Source of the DNA: Pseudomonas sp. CHM02
Lineage (GTDB): Bacteria; Pseudomonadota; Gammaproteobacteria; Pseudomonadales; Pseudomonadaceae
NCBI RefSeq assembly: GCF_000612585.1
Contig: NZ_JFCA01000057.1
Span: forward strand, 1 to 40,811
Length of the DNA stretch: 40,811 nucleotides
Reading direction: 5' to 3'
Positions 16,464-24,255 of this stretch are shown here, one piece after another. Under the pieces are notes generated by a model, which did no database searches, was not told where the DNA came from, and saw only the letters and a list, made by a program, of their open reading frames with translations. The position numbers were made by a program, and so were the translations under genes. Each line of letters starts with the position of its first letter. Within the stretch, counting starts at the first letter, position 1.

Positions 16464-18038
16464 CTACACCGCGATCGCCCCCGCCCGCCCCGCCTCCACC
16501 ACAAACGACTTCAGCGTCGACACCGTGGCCGCCGGATCACGCGGGTCGGTAATCACGCGCAAGTGCGTGAGCATGCTGCCCTCCTCCACCTCCACCGACA
16601 CATACCCACGCTGACGACTGTCAAAGAACTTCACATGGGGGTTAAGCGGCAAAATCTTGCTGAACGCCTCAAAGGGCGGCCCATCCGACGTCACCGACGT
16701 GCCGACGAACTCGGTGGCAACCACGGGCGAATCCGGGTCGTTGCCATCGGCATGCAAGTCCGTCACCCAGAACGAATGGATATCGCCGCCCCAGAACACC
16801 GGGTTGTTGACCCGATTGCGCTGGATGGACGCCAGCATTCGTGAGCGGTTGGCCATATAGCCATCCCAGCCATCGGTCCAGCGCCCGGGTTTGTGGTTGG
16901 TCAAGTCACGCTGGGTCAGTGGTGCCACCAGCAAATCCTGGGCGATGATGTTCCACTGCGCCTTCGACTGGGCAAAGCCCTGGTCCAGCCAGGCTTCTTG
17001 TTGCCAACCGAGCATCGTGCGGCCGGGGTCGCGCAAGTCGTGGCAGAGGTTGGCGGCGATGTGCCCCTGGTGACTGCCACTGGCCGGAATGCAGGGTTGT
17101 TCGGAACGATATTGCCGGCCGTCCAGCACATGGAAACGGGCCAACTGACCGTAGTCCAGGCGCCGATAGATACGCATGTCAGGCCCTTTGGGCAGGCTGC
17201 TGGCACGCAACGGCATGTGTTCGTAATAGGCCTGGTAGGCCGCGGCGCGTTGCTGCAGAAATTGCGCGACCGGGATCTTCGGGTCCTGGGACCAGCGGTT
17301 GGCGTAGTCATTCTGCACTTCGTGATCGTCCCAGGTCGCGACGCTGGGTGCCGCGGCGTGCAGGGCCTGGAGGTCCGGGTCGGTTTTGTACAAGGCATAG
17401 CGGTTGCGGTAGTCACTCAAGCTCACCGCATTGCCGCTGCCATGGGGGCGAATGATCTTGCCCGAGTCCGCCGCATAGGAACTGTCATAGATGTAGTCGC
17501 CGAGAAAGAACACCAGGTCTGGCTGCTCCTGCGCCAGGTGGCGGTACGCACTGAAATAGCCACGCTCCCAATGCGAGCACGAAACAAACCCCAGGCGCGC
17601 CGGCACCATGGCGTGCACGGCCGGCGCCGTGCGCGACTGCCCTACCGGGCTTTGCGCACCGAGCCCTTCGAACTGGTACCAATACGGCCTGCCCGCCTCC
17701 AACCCCGCCACCTCCACATGCACCGAGTGCGCCCAGCGCTCGCTGGCCATGACTTCACCCTGGCGCACCACGCGGGTCATCGCGGCATCGCTGGCGACCC
17801 GCCAACGCACCGGTACCGTACGGCTCAGGCCACCGCGGCCATCGGCGGCATTAAACAGCGGCGCCAGGCGCGTCCAGATCACAAACCCATCCGGCAGCGG
17901 GTCTCCGGAGGCCACGCCCAAGGTGAACGGATAGTCGACGCCGGCACTGCGGGCAAACGGGCTGAGGATCGAAAAGGTGGTCGCGACGGCGAGCCCGGCG
18001 AGTACCCGGCGTCGACCATGATCCACCTCGCCCCTCAC
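16464..18038 (-). CDS. phoD: Alkaline phosphatase D (PhoD), Tat-exported
   Basis: A 524-aa metallophosphatase or phosphodiesterase of the PhoD family, which uses Ca/Fe ions in the periplasm. The N-terminus has a twin-arginine signal GRRRVLAGLAVATTFSIL (residues 8-25). The PhoD metal-site blocks are GDYIYDSSYA, TWDDHEVQNDYANRW, SKAQWNIIAQDLLV and VFWGGDIHSFWVTDL. The start chosen is the GTG at 18038 that overlaps the stop of the upstream GNAT gene (GTGA); an in-frame TTG at 18053 is less likely. Coupling with the GNAT gene suggests a two-gene operon. No convincing Pho box was found. Confidence 0.92.
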   Translation of the reverse strand: MRGEVDHGRRRVLAGLAVATTFSILSPFARSAGVDYPFTLGVASGDPLPDGFVIWTRLAPLFNAADGRGGLSRTVPVRWRVASDAAMTRVVRQGEVMASERWAHSVHVEVAGLEAGRPYWYQFEGLGAQSPVGQSRTAPAVHAMVPARLGFVSCSHWERGYFSAYRHLAQEQPDLVFFLGDYIYDSSYAADSGKIIRPHGSGNAVSLSDYRNRYALYKTDPDLQALHAAAPSVATWDDHEVQNDYANRWSQDPKIPVAQFLQQRAAAYQAYYEHMPLRASSLPKGPDMRIYRRLDYGQLARFHVLDGRQYRSEQPCIPASGSHQGHIAANLCHDLRDPGRTMLGWQQEAWLDQGFAQSKAQWNIIAQDLLVAPLTQRDLTNHKPGRWTDGWDGYMANRSRMLASIQRNRVNNPVFWGGDIHSFWVTDLHADGNDPDSPVVATEFVGTSVTSDGPPFEAFSKILPLNPHVKFFDSRQRGYVSVEVEEGSMLTHLRVITDPRDPAATVSTLKSFVVEAGRAGAIAV

Positions 18039-18589
18039 AGCCGGTACTCCCAATCCTCACGCAGGGTGGCGAACACCAGCATGTCTTCATGCACGCCGTT
18101 CTTGAAGAACGCCCCACGCCGGCAGCCTTCGTACTGCAGGCCGATCTTCTCCATGACCCGCGCCGACTCCTGGTTGCGACTGAAACACTGGCTGCCCACG
18201 CGATGCAGGCCGAGTTCGGCAAAGCCGTAGTCCATCAGCGCGGTCGCCACCTCGGTCGCATACCCCAGGTTGCGCGCGTGCGCCGCCGCCCAGCCGCCAA
18301 GGTGTCCATAGTGATGCGCTGCATTGATGCGCAAGCTGGCGACACCGATCAACTCGCCGGTGCCACGCACATGCACCCCGAGGCTCAACAACCCCGCCGA
18401 GCGAAATTTCTCCTGCATGCCCTCGATAAAATCCTGCGCCGTTTCCAGGGTGTAGGGCGACGGAATGCTCGCGGTGTTGTCGGCGATCTTCGGGCCGTTG
18501 GCGAGGGCGCACAACGTCTCGGCCTGGTGGTTTTCCAGTGCGCGCAATAATAGTCGCGGGGTGGACAACTGTGGCAGTTCAGTACTCAT
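18035..18589 (-). CDS. GNAT family N-acetyltransferase (RimJ/RimL-like)
   Basis: A 184-aa GCN5-related acetyltransferase. The start STPRLLLRALE and the acetyl-CoA-binding region GGWAAAHARNLGYATEVATALMDYGFAELGLHRV (around residues 97-131), ending with NQESARVMEKIGLQYEGCRRGAFF, are typical of RimJ/RimL-type enzymes. Substrate unknown. It overlaps phoD by 4 nt. A 10-bp palindrome GAGGGCCCTC lies at 18594-18603, just upstream, and may mask or contribute the ribosome-binding site. Confidence 0.92.
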   Translation of the reverse strand: MSTELPQLSTPRLLLRALENHQAETLCALANGPKIADNTASIPSPYTLETAQDFIEGMQEKFRSAGLLSLGVHVRGTGELIGVASLRINAAHHYGHLGGWAAAHARNLGYATEVATALMDYGFAELGLHRVGSQCFSRNQESARVMEKIGLQYEGCRRGAFFKNGVHEDMLVFATLREDWEYRL

Positions 18590-18718
18590 CTCTGAGGGCC
18601 CTCGATGTAAAGTTTTCGAGAATGGCCCCGCCGGGTTTCATTTCTGTTACATCCCGAAAATGACTGAAGAGTCTTCTGTAAGACGCGTCCTAGAGCCCTC
18701 AAAACGTCAATTAAAGTT

Positions 18719-18762
18719 AACCAATCGGTCATTTTTGGTTGTTAGCGTGTCGCCCCTAATTC
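18719..18762 (+). promoter_or_regulatory. Candidate promoter/operator of the exbD-tonB operon
   Basis: Inverted arms AACCAA (18719-18724) and TTGGTT (18735-18740) are separated by 10 nt. TTGGTT also lies 16 bp before TAATTC (18757-18762), a possible -35/-10 pair 18 nt ahead of the exbD start. No Fur box (GATAATGATAATC type) was recognised in 18590-18779, so iron control is not supported by eye. Confidence 0.3.
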
Positions 18763-18779
18763 AATAACGGGGTAAAGGA

Positions 18780-19187
18780 ATGAGAACCTGGGACGAACCG
18801 AAAAAACGCAAGGCGCACATCGAACTGATCCCGATGATCGACGTGATGATGTTCCTCCTGGTGTTTTTCGTACTCGTGAGCCTGAACGTGATTCCGGCCC
18901 TCGGCATGAAGACCCAACTGCCGAGTGCCAGCAGTTCGCAACAGCTCAAGCCACAGAACAAATTCATTCTGACGCTGGGACTCGAGGGCCAACTGCAACT
19001 GGATGGCAAGGACCTCACGGTCGATGCGCTGGTACCGGCATTGAAGGCAGCGGAAAAGCCCGACACCAAGTCGACCATCATCGTTAACAGCGACAAGGGC
19101 GTAGAAGTTTCGCGCCTGGTGGAGGTAATGGACACCCTGCGTCTGGGTGGCTTTACCTCTGTGTCCATCGCCACGCGCAAGTCCTGA
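18780..19187 (+). CDS. exbD: ExbD biopolymer transport protein
   Basis: A 135-aa inner-membrane protein. A short basic cytoplasmic start (KKRKAH) precedes one membrane helix (about residues 16-38) carrying the essential aspartate D21 in ELIPMIDVMMFLL. The periplasmic domain covers 45-135. With ExbB it forms the proton channel that energises TonB. GTAAAGGA precedes the ATG. It is the first gene of an exbD-tonB-receptor-exbB operon; exbB usually comes first, so the order is unusual. Confidence 0.95.
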   Translation: MRTWDEPKKRKAHIELIPMIDVMMFLLVFFVLVSLNVIPALGMKTQLPSASSSQQLKPQNKFILTLGLEGQLQLDGKDLTVDALVPALKAAEKPDTKSTIIVNSDKGVEVSRLVEVMDTLRLGGFTSVSIATRKS

Positions 19188-19189
19188 TC

Positions 19190-19918
19190 ATGTACGTCCT
19201 GTTTCGTGCGCGTCAGCTGCTGGGCAGTGTGCCGGCCCTGATCGCCCTGGTGCTGATTGCACTGGGTATCCAGTCCCAGACGTTGAAGGTCGAGCCCGTC
19301 TACGACGAGTCGGCGGTCGAGTTGGCGCTGGTCGAGCCAGAGCCGCAAGTGATCCCCGAGCCGGTGGTGGAACAAGAGCCGCCACCGCCGGTGATCGAGG
19401 ATGAAGAGGCCGAGCCGGCCCCGCCACCGCCGCCACCTAAACCCTTGCCGAAACCCAAGCCTGAGCCCAAGCCAAAACCTGTGCCCAAGCCAGTGGTTGC
19501 CAAGCCAACGCCCGCCCCGACACCACCACCGATCGCCGCCAAACCGGCCCCCGCGGCCGTTGCCCAGGCCGCGCCTACACCGGCGCCGCCCGCACCGCCC
19601 AAGGTCGATGGCCAAGCCCTGGAAGGGGGTTACCTCAAGGGTTTGCGCAATGAACTGGACACCTACAAGCAGTACCCCACCGGACGCCAGGCCTCCCTCG
19701 AACGCCCAACTGGCGAAGTGGTGGTCTGGCTGCTGGTAGACCGCCAGGGTCGGGTTCTCGACTCCGGCTTGCAGACCCAGGCCTCGAGCATGTTGCTCAA
19801 CCGGGCCGCCACCAACAGCTTGCGCCGTATCAAGCAAGTCAAGCCGTTCCCCGAGCAAGCCTTCGGGGGGCGCAATGAGCAGCGCTTCACCGCCACCTTC
19901 AACTACAGCGTGCAATAA
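19190..19918 (+). CDS. tonB: TonB energy transducer
   Basis: A 242-aa protein. It has an N-terminal anchor (about residues 12-30), a rigid Pro-Glu then Pro-Lys repeat region (about 47-135, EPEP and PKPKPEPKPKP runs) spanning the periplasm, and a C-terminal TonB domain (about 148-242) with GEVVVWLLVDRQGRVLDSGL. Only 2 nt separate it from exbD and no clear Shine-Dalgarno sequence precedes it, so translation is probably coupled. It lies directly before the receptor it presumably serves. Confidence 0.95.
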   Translation: MYVLFRARQLLGSVPALIALVLIALGIQSQTLKVEPVYDESAVELALVEPEPQVIPEPVVEQEPPPPVIEDEEAEPAPPPPPPKPLPKPKPEPKPKPVPKPVVAKPTPAPTPPPIAAKPAPAAVAQAAPTPAPPAPPKVDGQALEGGYLKGLRNELDTYKQYPTGRQASLERPTGEVVVWLLVDRQGRVLDSGLQTQASSMLLNRAATNSLRRIKQVKPFPEQAFGGRNEQRFTATFNYSVQ

Positions 19919-19942
19919 GCACCCGACACCAGGACGACAGTG

Positions 19943-22225
19943 ATGAGGTTCACACGGATTCATCTGGCACTCGTTGCCGCAAGCATGGGCCATGGCATGG
20001 TCATGGCCGACACCAGCGACAGCGACGTCGGGACCATTGGGGTCCAGGGCAAGGCCACGGCAGGTGGCGGCTACATGGTGCAGGAAGAAAGCATCAAGGG
20101 CCGCTCCACCGTGACCAAGGAAGCGCTGGATAAACAGACCGCCACCGGCAACGCCGTGGACAAGCTCAAGTACACCCCAGGCTTGAACATTTCCAGCGAA
20201 GACAACACCGGCCTGTCGGGCTTTCGCTTCACCATGCGCGGCCTCAACTCCGACCAGGTGGGCATGTCGGTGGACGGCATGCCGATCAACGACTCCGGCA
20301 ACTACGCGCTGTACTCCAACCTGCTGGGCGACCCGGAAAACATCGAGCAGATCTTCGTCACCCAGGGCTCGGCCGAAGCGGACGGCCCGCACATTGGTTC
20401 CAGCGGCGGCAACATCGGGATCGTGACCATTCGCCCGACCAAGGAAACCGGCGCGTTCGTCAAACAGATCATGGGCAGCAACGCCACGCGCAAGACCTTT
20501 GCCCGCCTCAACACCGGCGAGATCAATGGCCTGAGCAACTGGCTGTCGGCGTCCCATACCGAAGGCCAGATGTGGCGCGGCTCGGGCGCCGTGCGCGCGG
20601 ACAAGGTGGAGTGGAACAGCTTCTTCGATGCCGGCGATGGCAATACCGCCAACCTGATCCTCAAGTACCACGAGCAAGAGAACAACAGCTACAGCCAATT
20701 GACCAAGGCCCAGTACCAGCAGAACGGCCGCAAGTACGACCCCTACCCGGCCACGCCAACCGTGGGCGCCAACGGCAAGTACAACAACTATTACGCCTTG
20801 GCGCAGAACCCGTTCCAGACCTTCACCGCCGTGCTCAACACCCAGTTCAAACTCGCGGATAACCTCGCGCTGTCGGTGATCCCGTATTACTACTGGGGTA
20901 ACGGCAGCGGCGTCGGCGCGTCCAGCTATGCACTCAACAGCGGCTCGAACCAGGGCGGCGTGTTCGACCTGGGCAACCTGCCGACCGGCGCCCAATACAA
21001 CGCCGATGGCACCCCGAACAGTGGCGTGTACTACCGCCCTTCACGCACGCAGACCTGGCGTCCGGGCATTACCACCAAGCTGAACTGGGACCTGGGCGAT
21101 CACAGCGTGCAAGTGGGCTACTGGTACGAGCGCGCACGCCAAAGCCAGACTCAACCGTTCATTCCGCTCAAGGCCAATGGCAAGCCGGTCGACACCTGGC
21201 CGGACTCCAACGACGCCGTGGTCGATGCCAATGGCAACACCATCCAGGGCCGCGACCGCTTCACCGTCACCCCGGCACAGAAGGTCTGGGCCCAGGACAC
21301 CTGGTACATCAACCCGGACTGGACGCTAGTGGCCGGCCTGGCCTACATGAACGTCAAGCGTGACGGCACCAACCACGGCAGCCTCACCGAACAGGCGGAG
21401 AAACGTAACCAGACCTACAACAAACTGCTGCCCAACGTCGGTCTCAAATACCAACTGGATGAACGCGACCAGCTGTTCTACAGCCTGTCACGCAACATGC
21501 GCATCCCGCAGAACTACGTGCTGTACGACAAGGGCGCCGGCTCCATCGACGCCAAGCCGGAAACCAGCTGGAACCACGAACTGGGCTGGCGCTACACCGA
21601 TGACGACATGACCGTGGCCGCCACCTTGTTCTACATGCAGTTCAAGGATCGCCAGGTCTCCTCCCGCGACATCAACGGTGACTTTGCCGACATCAACGCC
21701 GGTGCCGTCAACAACAGCGGCCTGGAGCTGGAGTGGAGCGGCCTGCTGCCCAACCACTTCAACTACTACACCTCCTACACCTACACCAAGGCCGAGCAGC
21801 AGGACGACCTGACCGTCTACAACGCAGGCAAAGCCATCGTCTTGCCCACCAGCGGCAAGCAATTCGCCAACGTGCCGAAAAACATGCTGGCGGCCAACAT
21901 CGGCTACGACGATGGCCGTTTCTACGGCACCTTCGGCGGCAAGTACACCAGCAAGCTCTACGGCGACCTGACCAACGACGAAGCGATCTCCGGCCGCACC
22001 GTGTTCAACGCCGGCGCGGGTATCTACCTGCCGGTGGACAAGAAGGTGGTCAAGGACGCGACCCTGCGCCTGAACGTCGACAACCTGTTCGACAAGAAGT
22101 ACCTGGACGGCGTGTACACCACCAAGACCAACGCGGCCACCTACGGCGGCTTCCGCGACGGCGACCCGGCCTACATCGTGGGCCTGGAACGCACTGTGAC
22201 GGTTTCCCTGGAAGCCAATTTCTGA
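19943..22225 (+). CDS. TonB-dependent outer-membrane receptor
   Basis: A 760-aa receptor. A signal peptide ends around AHG/MVMA-DTS. The mature N-terminus DVGTIGVQG may be the TonB box. The plug domain spans about residues 45-165 (STVTKEALDKQ, FRFTMRGLNSDQVGMSVDGMPIND). A 22-strand type barrel ends in the outer-membrane signature with terminal phenylalanine (VTVSLEANF). No FecA-type N-terminal signalling domain is present. AGGA at 19931-19934 favours the ATG at 19943 over a GTG one codon upstream. Ligand unknown; the operon carries its own ExbD, TonB and ExbB. Confidence 0.94.
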   Translation: MRFTRIHLALVAASMGHGMVMADTSDSDVGTIGVQGKATAGGGYMVQEESIKGRSTVTKEALDKQTATGNAVDKLKYTPGLNISSEDNTGLSGFRFTMRGLNSDQVGMSVDGMPINDSGNYALYSNLLGDPENIEQIFVTQGSAEADGPHIGSSGGNIGIVTIRPTKETGAFVKQIMGSNATRKTFARLNTGEINGLSNWLSASHTEGQMWRGSGAVRADKVEWNSFFDAGDGNTANLILKYHEQENNSYSQLTKAQYQQNGRKYDPYPATPTVGANGKYNNYYALAQNPFQTFTAVLNTQFKLADNLALSVIPYYYWGNGSGVGASSYALNSGSNQGGVFDLGNLPTGAQYNADGTPNSGVYYRPSRTQTWRPGITTKLNWDLGDHSVQVGYWYERARQSQTQPFIPLKANGKPVDTWPDSNDAVVDANGNTIQGRDRFTVTPAQKVWAQDTWYINPDWTLVAGLAYMNVKRDGTNHGSLTEQAEKRNQTYNKLLPNVGLKYQLDERDQLFYSLSRNMRIPQNYVLYDKGAGSIDAKPETSWNHELGWRYTDDDMTVAATLFYMQFKDRQVSSRDINGDFADINAGAVNNSGLELEWSGLLPNHFNYYTSYTYTKAEQQDDLTVYNAGKAIVLPTSGKQFANVPKNMLAANIGYDDGRFYGTFGGKYTSKLYGDLTNDEAISGRTVFNAGAGIYLPVDKKVVKDATLRLNVDNLFDKKYLDGVYTTKTNAATYGGFRDGDPAYIVGLERTVTVSLEANF

Positions 22226-22242
22226 CGGCGAGGTAATTGAAC

Positions 22243-22890
22243 ATGGACATGAACCTGCTTCACGACATCACCTTTTATGTGATGTATGCCGCGATGGCCA
22301 TCGCCATCTTTATCACCATCGAGCGCGGTATCTACTTCGCTTACGTACGCCGCCAGGCCCGGGCCTTGACCGAGGTGCTCGACGCCAGCGTGCACAGCGA
22401 ACGCGACCTGCCGCAAGACCTGACGCGCCGTGACAGCCTGCCGCTGAACATGGTGCTGCCGGTACTGGCACAGAAAGCGTCGCAGGGCTCGCGCAAGGAC
22501 CTGGATGACGTCATCGAAACCCAGTACCTGACCACCCGCGCACCGCTGGCCCGCAGCCTGTGGATCATCGAGACCATCACCACCGCCGCCCCGCTGCTGG
22601 GCTTGCTGGGCACCATCCTTGGCATCATCGACACGTTCAAGGCGCTGGCCACGGCAGGTGTGTCCGACCCAGGGCAGATTTCCGGAGGGATCGGCACGGC
22701 ATTGTTCGCCACCGGCCTGGGGATCGCCATCGCACTGTTCTGCGTGGTGTTCCACAACTTCTTCCAGGACAGCCTGGAGCGCATCAACGACCAGCTGAAA
22801 ATCCTGCTGATCCGCGCTGCCACCGGTGCCCGCGTGCAAAGTGAACTGCCGCACCTGGCGCCTACGCCACTGCATAGCCGCACGGCGTAA
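22243..22890 (+). CDS. exbB: ExbB/TolQ/MotA-family proton channel protein
   Basis: A 215-aa protein with three membrane helices (about residues 8-28, 108-130 and 143-168). The family motif APLLGLLGTILGIIDTFKAL lies in helix 2 and GGIGTALFATGLGIAIAL in helix 3. It forms the pentameric channel around ExbD. GAGG at 22230-22233 is 9 nt before the ATG at 22243; an upstream TTG and ATG-less extension was rejected. It is the last gene of the TonB operon and is followed at once by a hairpin with a T-rich tail. Confidence 0.94.
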   Translation: MDMNLLHDITFYVMYAAMAIAIFITIERGIYFAYVRRQARALTEVLDASVHSERDLPQDLTRRDSLPLNMVLPVLAQKASQGSRKDLDDVIETQYLTTRAPLARSLWIIETITTAAPLLGLLGTILGIIDTFKALATAGVSDPGQISGGIGTALFATGLGIAIALFCVVFHNFFQDSLERINDQLKILLIRAATGARVQSELPHLAPTPLHSRTA

Positions 22891-22898
22891 ACGTACCC

Positions 22899-22928
22899 GC
22901 GGGCGCGCAATGCGCCCGCTTTCTTTTG
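22899..22928 (+). terminator. Terminator or attenuator between exbB and the HKD-hydrolase gene
   Basis: GCGGGCGC (22899-22906) and GCGCCCGC (22912-22919) form an 8-bp GC stem with a 5-nt loop, followed by TTTCTTTTG. The next gene begins only 15 nt later, so partial readthrough probably sets its expression. Confidence 0.75.
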
Positions 22929-22942
22929 TGACAGGAACGCCT

Positions 22943-24160
22943 ATGTCCATTTCCTTGAAATTGCGCATTGCAGGCCTGGCTGGCGTGCTGATGAGTCCGC
23001 TGGCCCAGGCGGACTTTTCGATTCCGGGGTTTGAGCTGGTGCACACCGTGCCGGTGGACACCGCCCTCGGCACCGACGACTTGCGCCAGCCCGGACCGGT
23101 CTGGAGCGAACTTTTCGACGGTGCCAAAAGCCGCATCGATATCGGCCAGTTCTACGCCGCCGACCACCCAGGTTCGGTGATGGACCAGGTGATCGAGCGC
23201 TTGGAAGCCGCCGGAAAACGCGGCGTGAAGATTCGCTTTTTGCTCGAAGAAAAAGGCATCAAGTTGTCGCAAGCGTCCACCCTCGAGCGCCTGCGTGCGA
23301 TCCCCAACCTGACTTTTCGCGTATTGCCCTACGCCCGCGTGAGCGGTGGGATCATCCATGCCAAATACATGGTGGTGGATGGCAAGCAGGCGTTTGTCGG
23401 CAGCCAGAATTTCGATTGGCGCTCGCTGGAACATATCCACGAAACCGGGTTGCGTATCAGCGACCCAACCGTGGTGAGCCAGGTGCAGGCGATCTTCGAA
23501 CAGGACTGGAACGCCCAGCAGGCCTTGGCCGACAACCAACCGGTGCCGCTGCCTGCCGCGAGCAACGCACCACCGCGCACCGGTAACTACCTGGTGGCCA
23601 GCCCGCAACGCTACAACCCACCGAGCGTAGGCGATTCACAGCTGGAACTGCCGCGCTTGCTGGGCGAAGCCAAACAGGAAGTGCGTGTGCAACTGCTGGA
23701 TTACGCGCCACTGTCCTACGGACCGGACAAGACTCGTCCGTATTACGCCGTGATCGACAACGCCGTGCGTGCAGCGGCGGCGCGTGGGGTGTCGGTGAAG
23801 CTGATGGTGTCCAACTGGAACACCGACACGCTCGAACTGCCCTACCTCAAAAGCCTGGCGGTACTGCCCAACATCCACATCAAAATCGTCACCCTGCCCG
23901 AAGCCAAGCAAGGGTTTATCCCCTATGCGCGGGTGATCCACAGCAAAACCATGGAGATCGACGGCCAGGTCGCCTGGATCGGCACCAGCAACTGGCTGGG
24001 AGGGTATCTGGATAATTCGCGCAACCTGGAAGTGGTGATGCACAGCGAAGCAATGGCCAAGCGTGTCGGGCAATTGCACGAACAGTTGTGGGATGGGCCC
24101 TACGCCAGAGCCTTGAACGTGACCGAAGAGTACCCCGAGCCGCATCCTGGCCAGCATTGA
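22943..24160 (+). CDS. Secreted phospholipase D-fold protein with two HKD motifs
   Basis: A 405-aa protein. A signal peptide (residues 1-23, cut after AQA) precedes two PLD repeats. HKD motif 1 is H139-x-K141-x4-D146 (IHAKYMVVDG) and motif 2 is H333-x-K335-x4-D340 (IHSKTMEIDG). Both are followed by GSQN/GTSN, so the bipartite active site looks intact. The overall layout resembles the PLD3/PLD4-K4L group, some of which are nucleases, rather than cardiolipin synthase. Phospholipase, nuclease or other phosphodiesterase activity are all possible. AGGA at 22933-22936 fixes the start. It is probably transcribed with the TonB operon through the hairpin upstream. Confidence 0.88.
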   Translation: MSISLKLRIAGLAGVLMSPLAQADFSIPGFELVHTVPVDTALGTDDLRQPGPVWSELFDGAKSRIDIGQFYAADHPGSVMDQVIERLEAAGKRGVKIRFLLEEKGIKLSQASTLERLRAIPNLTFRVLPYARVSGGIIHAKYMVVDGKQAFVGSQNFDWRSLEHIHETGLRISDPTVVSQVQAIFEQDWNAQQALADNQPVPLPAASNAPPRTGNYLVASPQRYNPPSVGDSQLELPRLLGEAKQEVRVQLLDYAPLSYGPDKTRPYYAVIDNAVRAAAARGVSVKLMVSNWNTDTLELPYLKSLAVLPNIHIKIVTLPEAKQGFIPYARVIHSKTMEIDGQVAWIGTSNWLGGYLDNSRNLEVVMHSEAMAKRVGQLHEQLWDGPYARALNVTEEYPEPHPGQH

Positions 24161-24195
24161 CCGAGGGCACCTGTGTAATGGTAGTGTGTGGAAAT

Positions 24196-24219
24196 GTTTC
24201 TGACAGTTTGATCAGAAAC
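24196..24219. promoter_or_regulatory. Inverted repeat in the dipeptidase leader
   Basis: GTTTCTGA (24196-24203) and TCAGAAAC (24212-24219) are perfect 8-bp arms with an 8-nt spacer, 36 nt before the dipeptidase start. It could be an operator or a leader hairpin. Confidence 0.4.
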
Positions 24220-24255
24220 TTCCTACTCACTACCTGCAAAGGAATGCGTCCTTCC

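Noticed and set aside
18640..18670. Possible Pho box between the phoD and exbD operons
   Set aside because: CTGTTAC and a CAGTCAT-like half-site are present, but their spacing is 14 rather than 11 bp and the second half is poor. A matrix scan would decide.
18761..20995. 744-codon open frame antisense to exbD, tonB and the receptor
   Set aside because: It crosses three clear genes and contains low-complexity runs arising from the TonB proline repeats.
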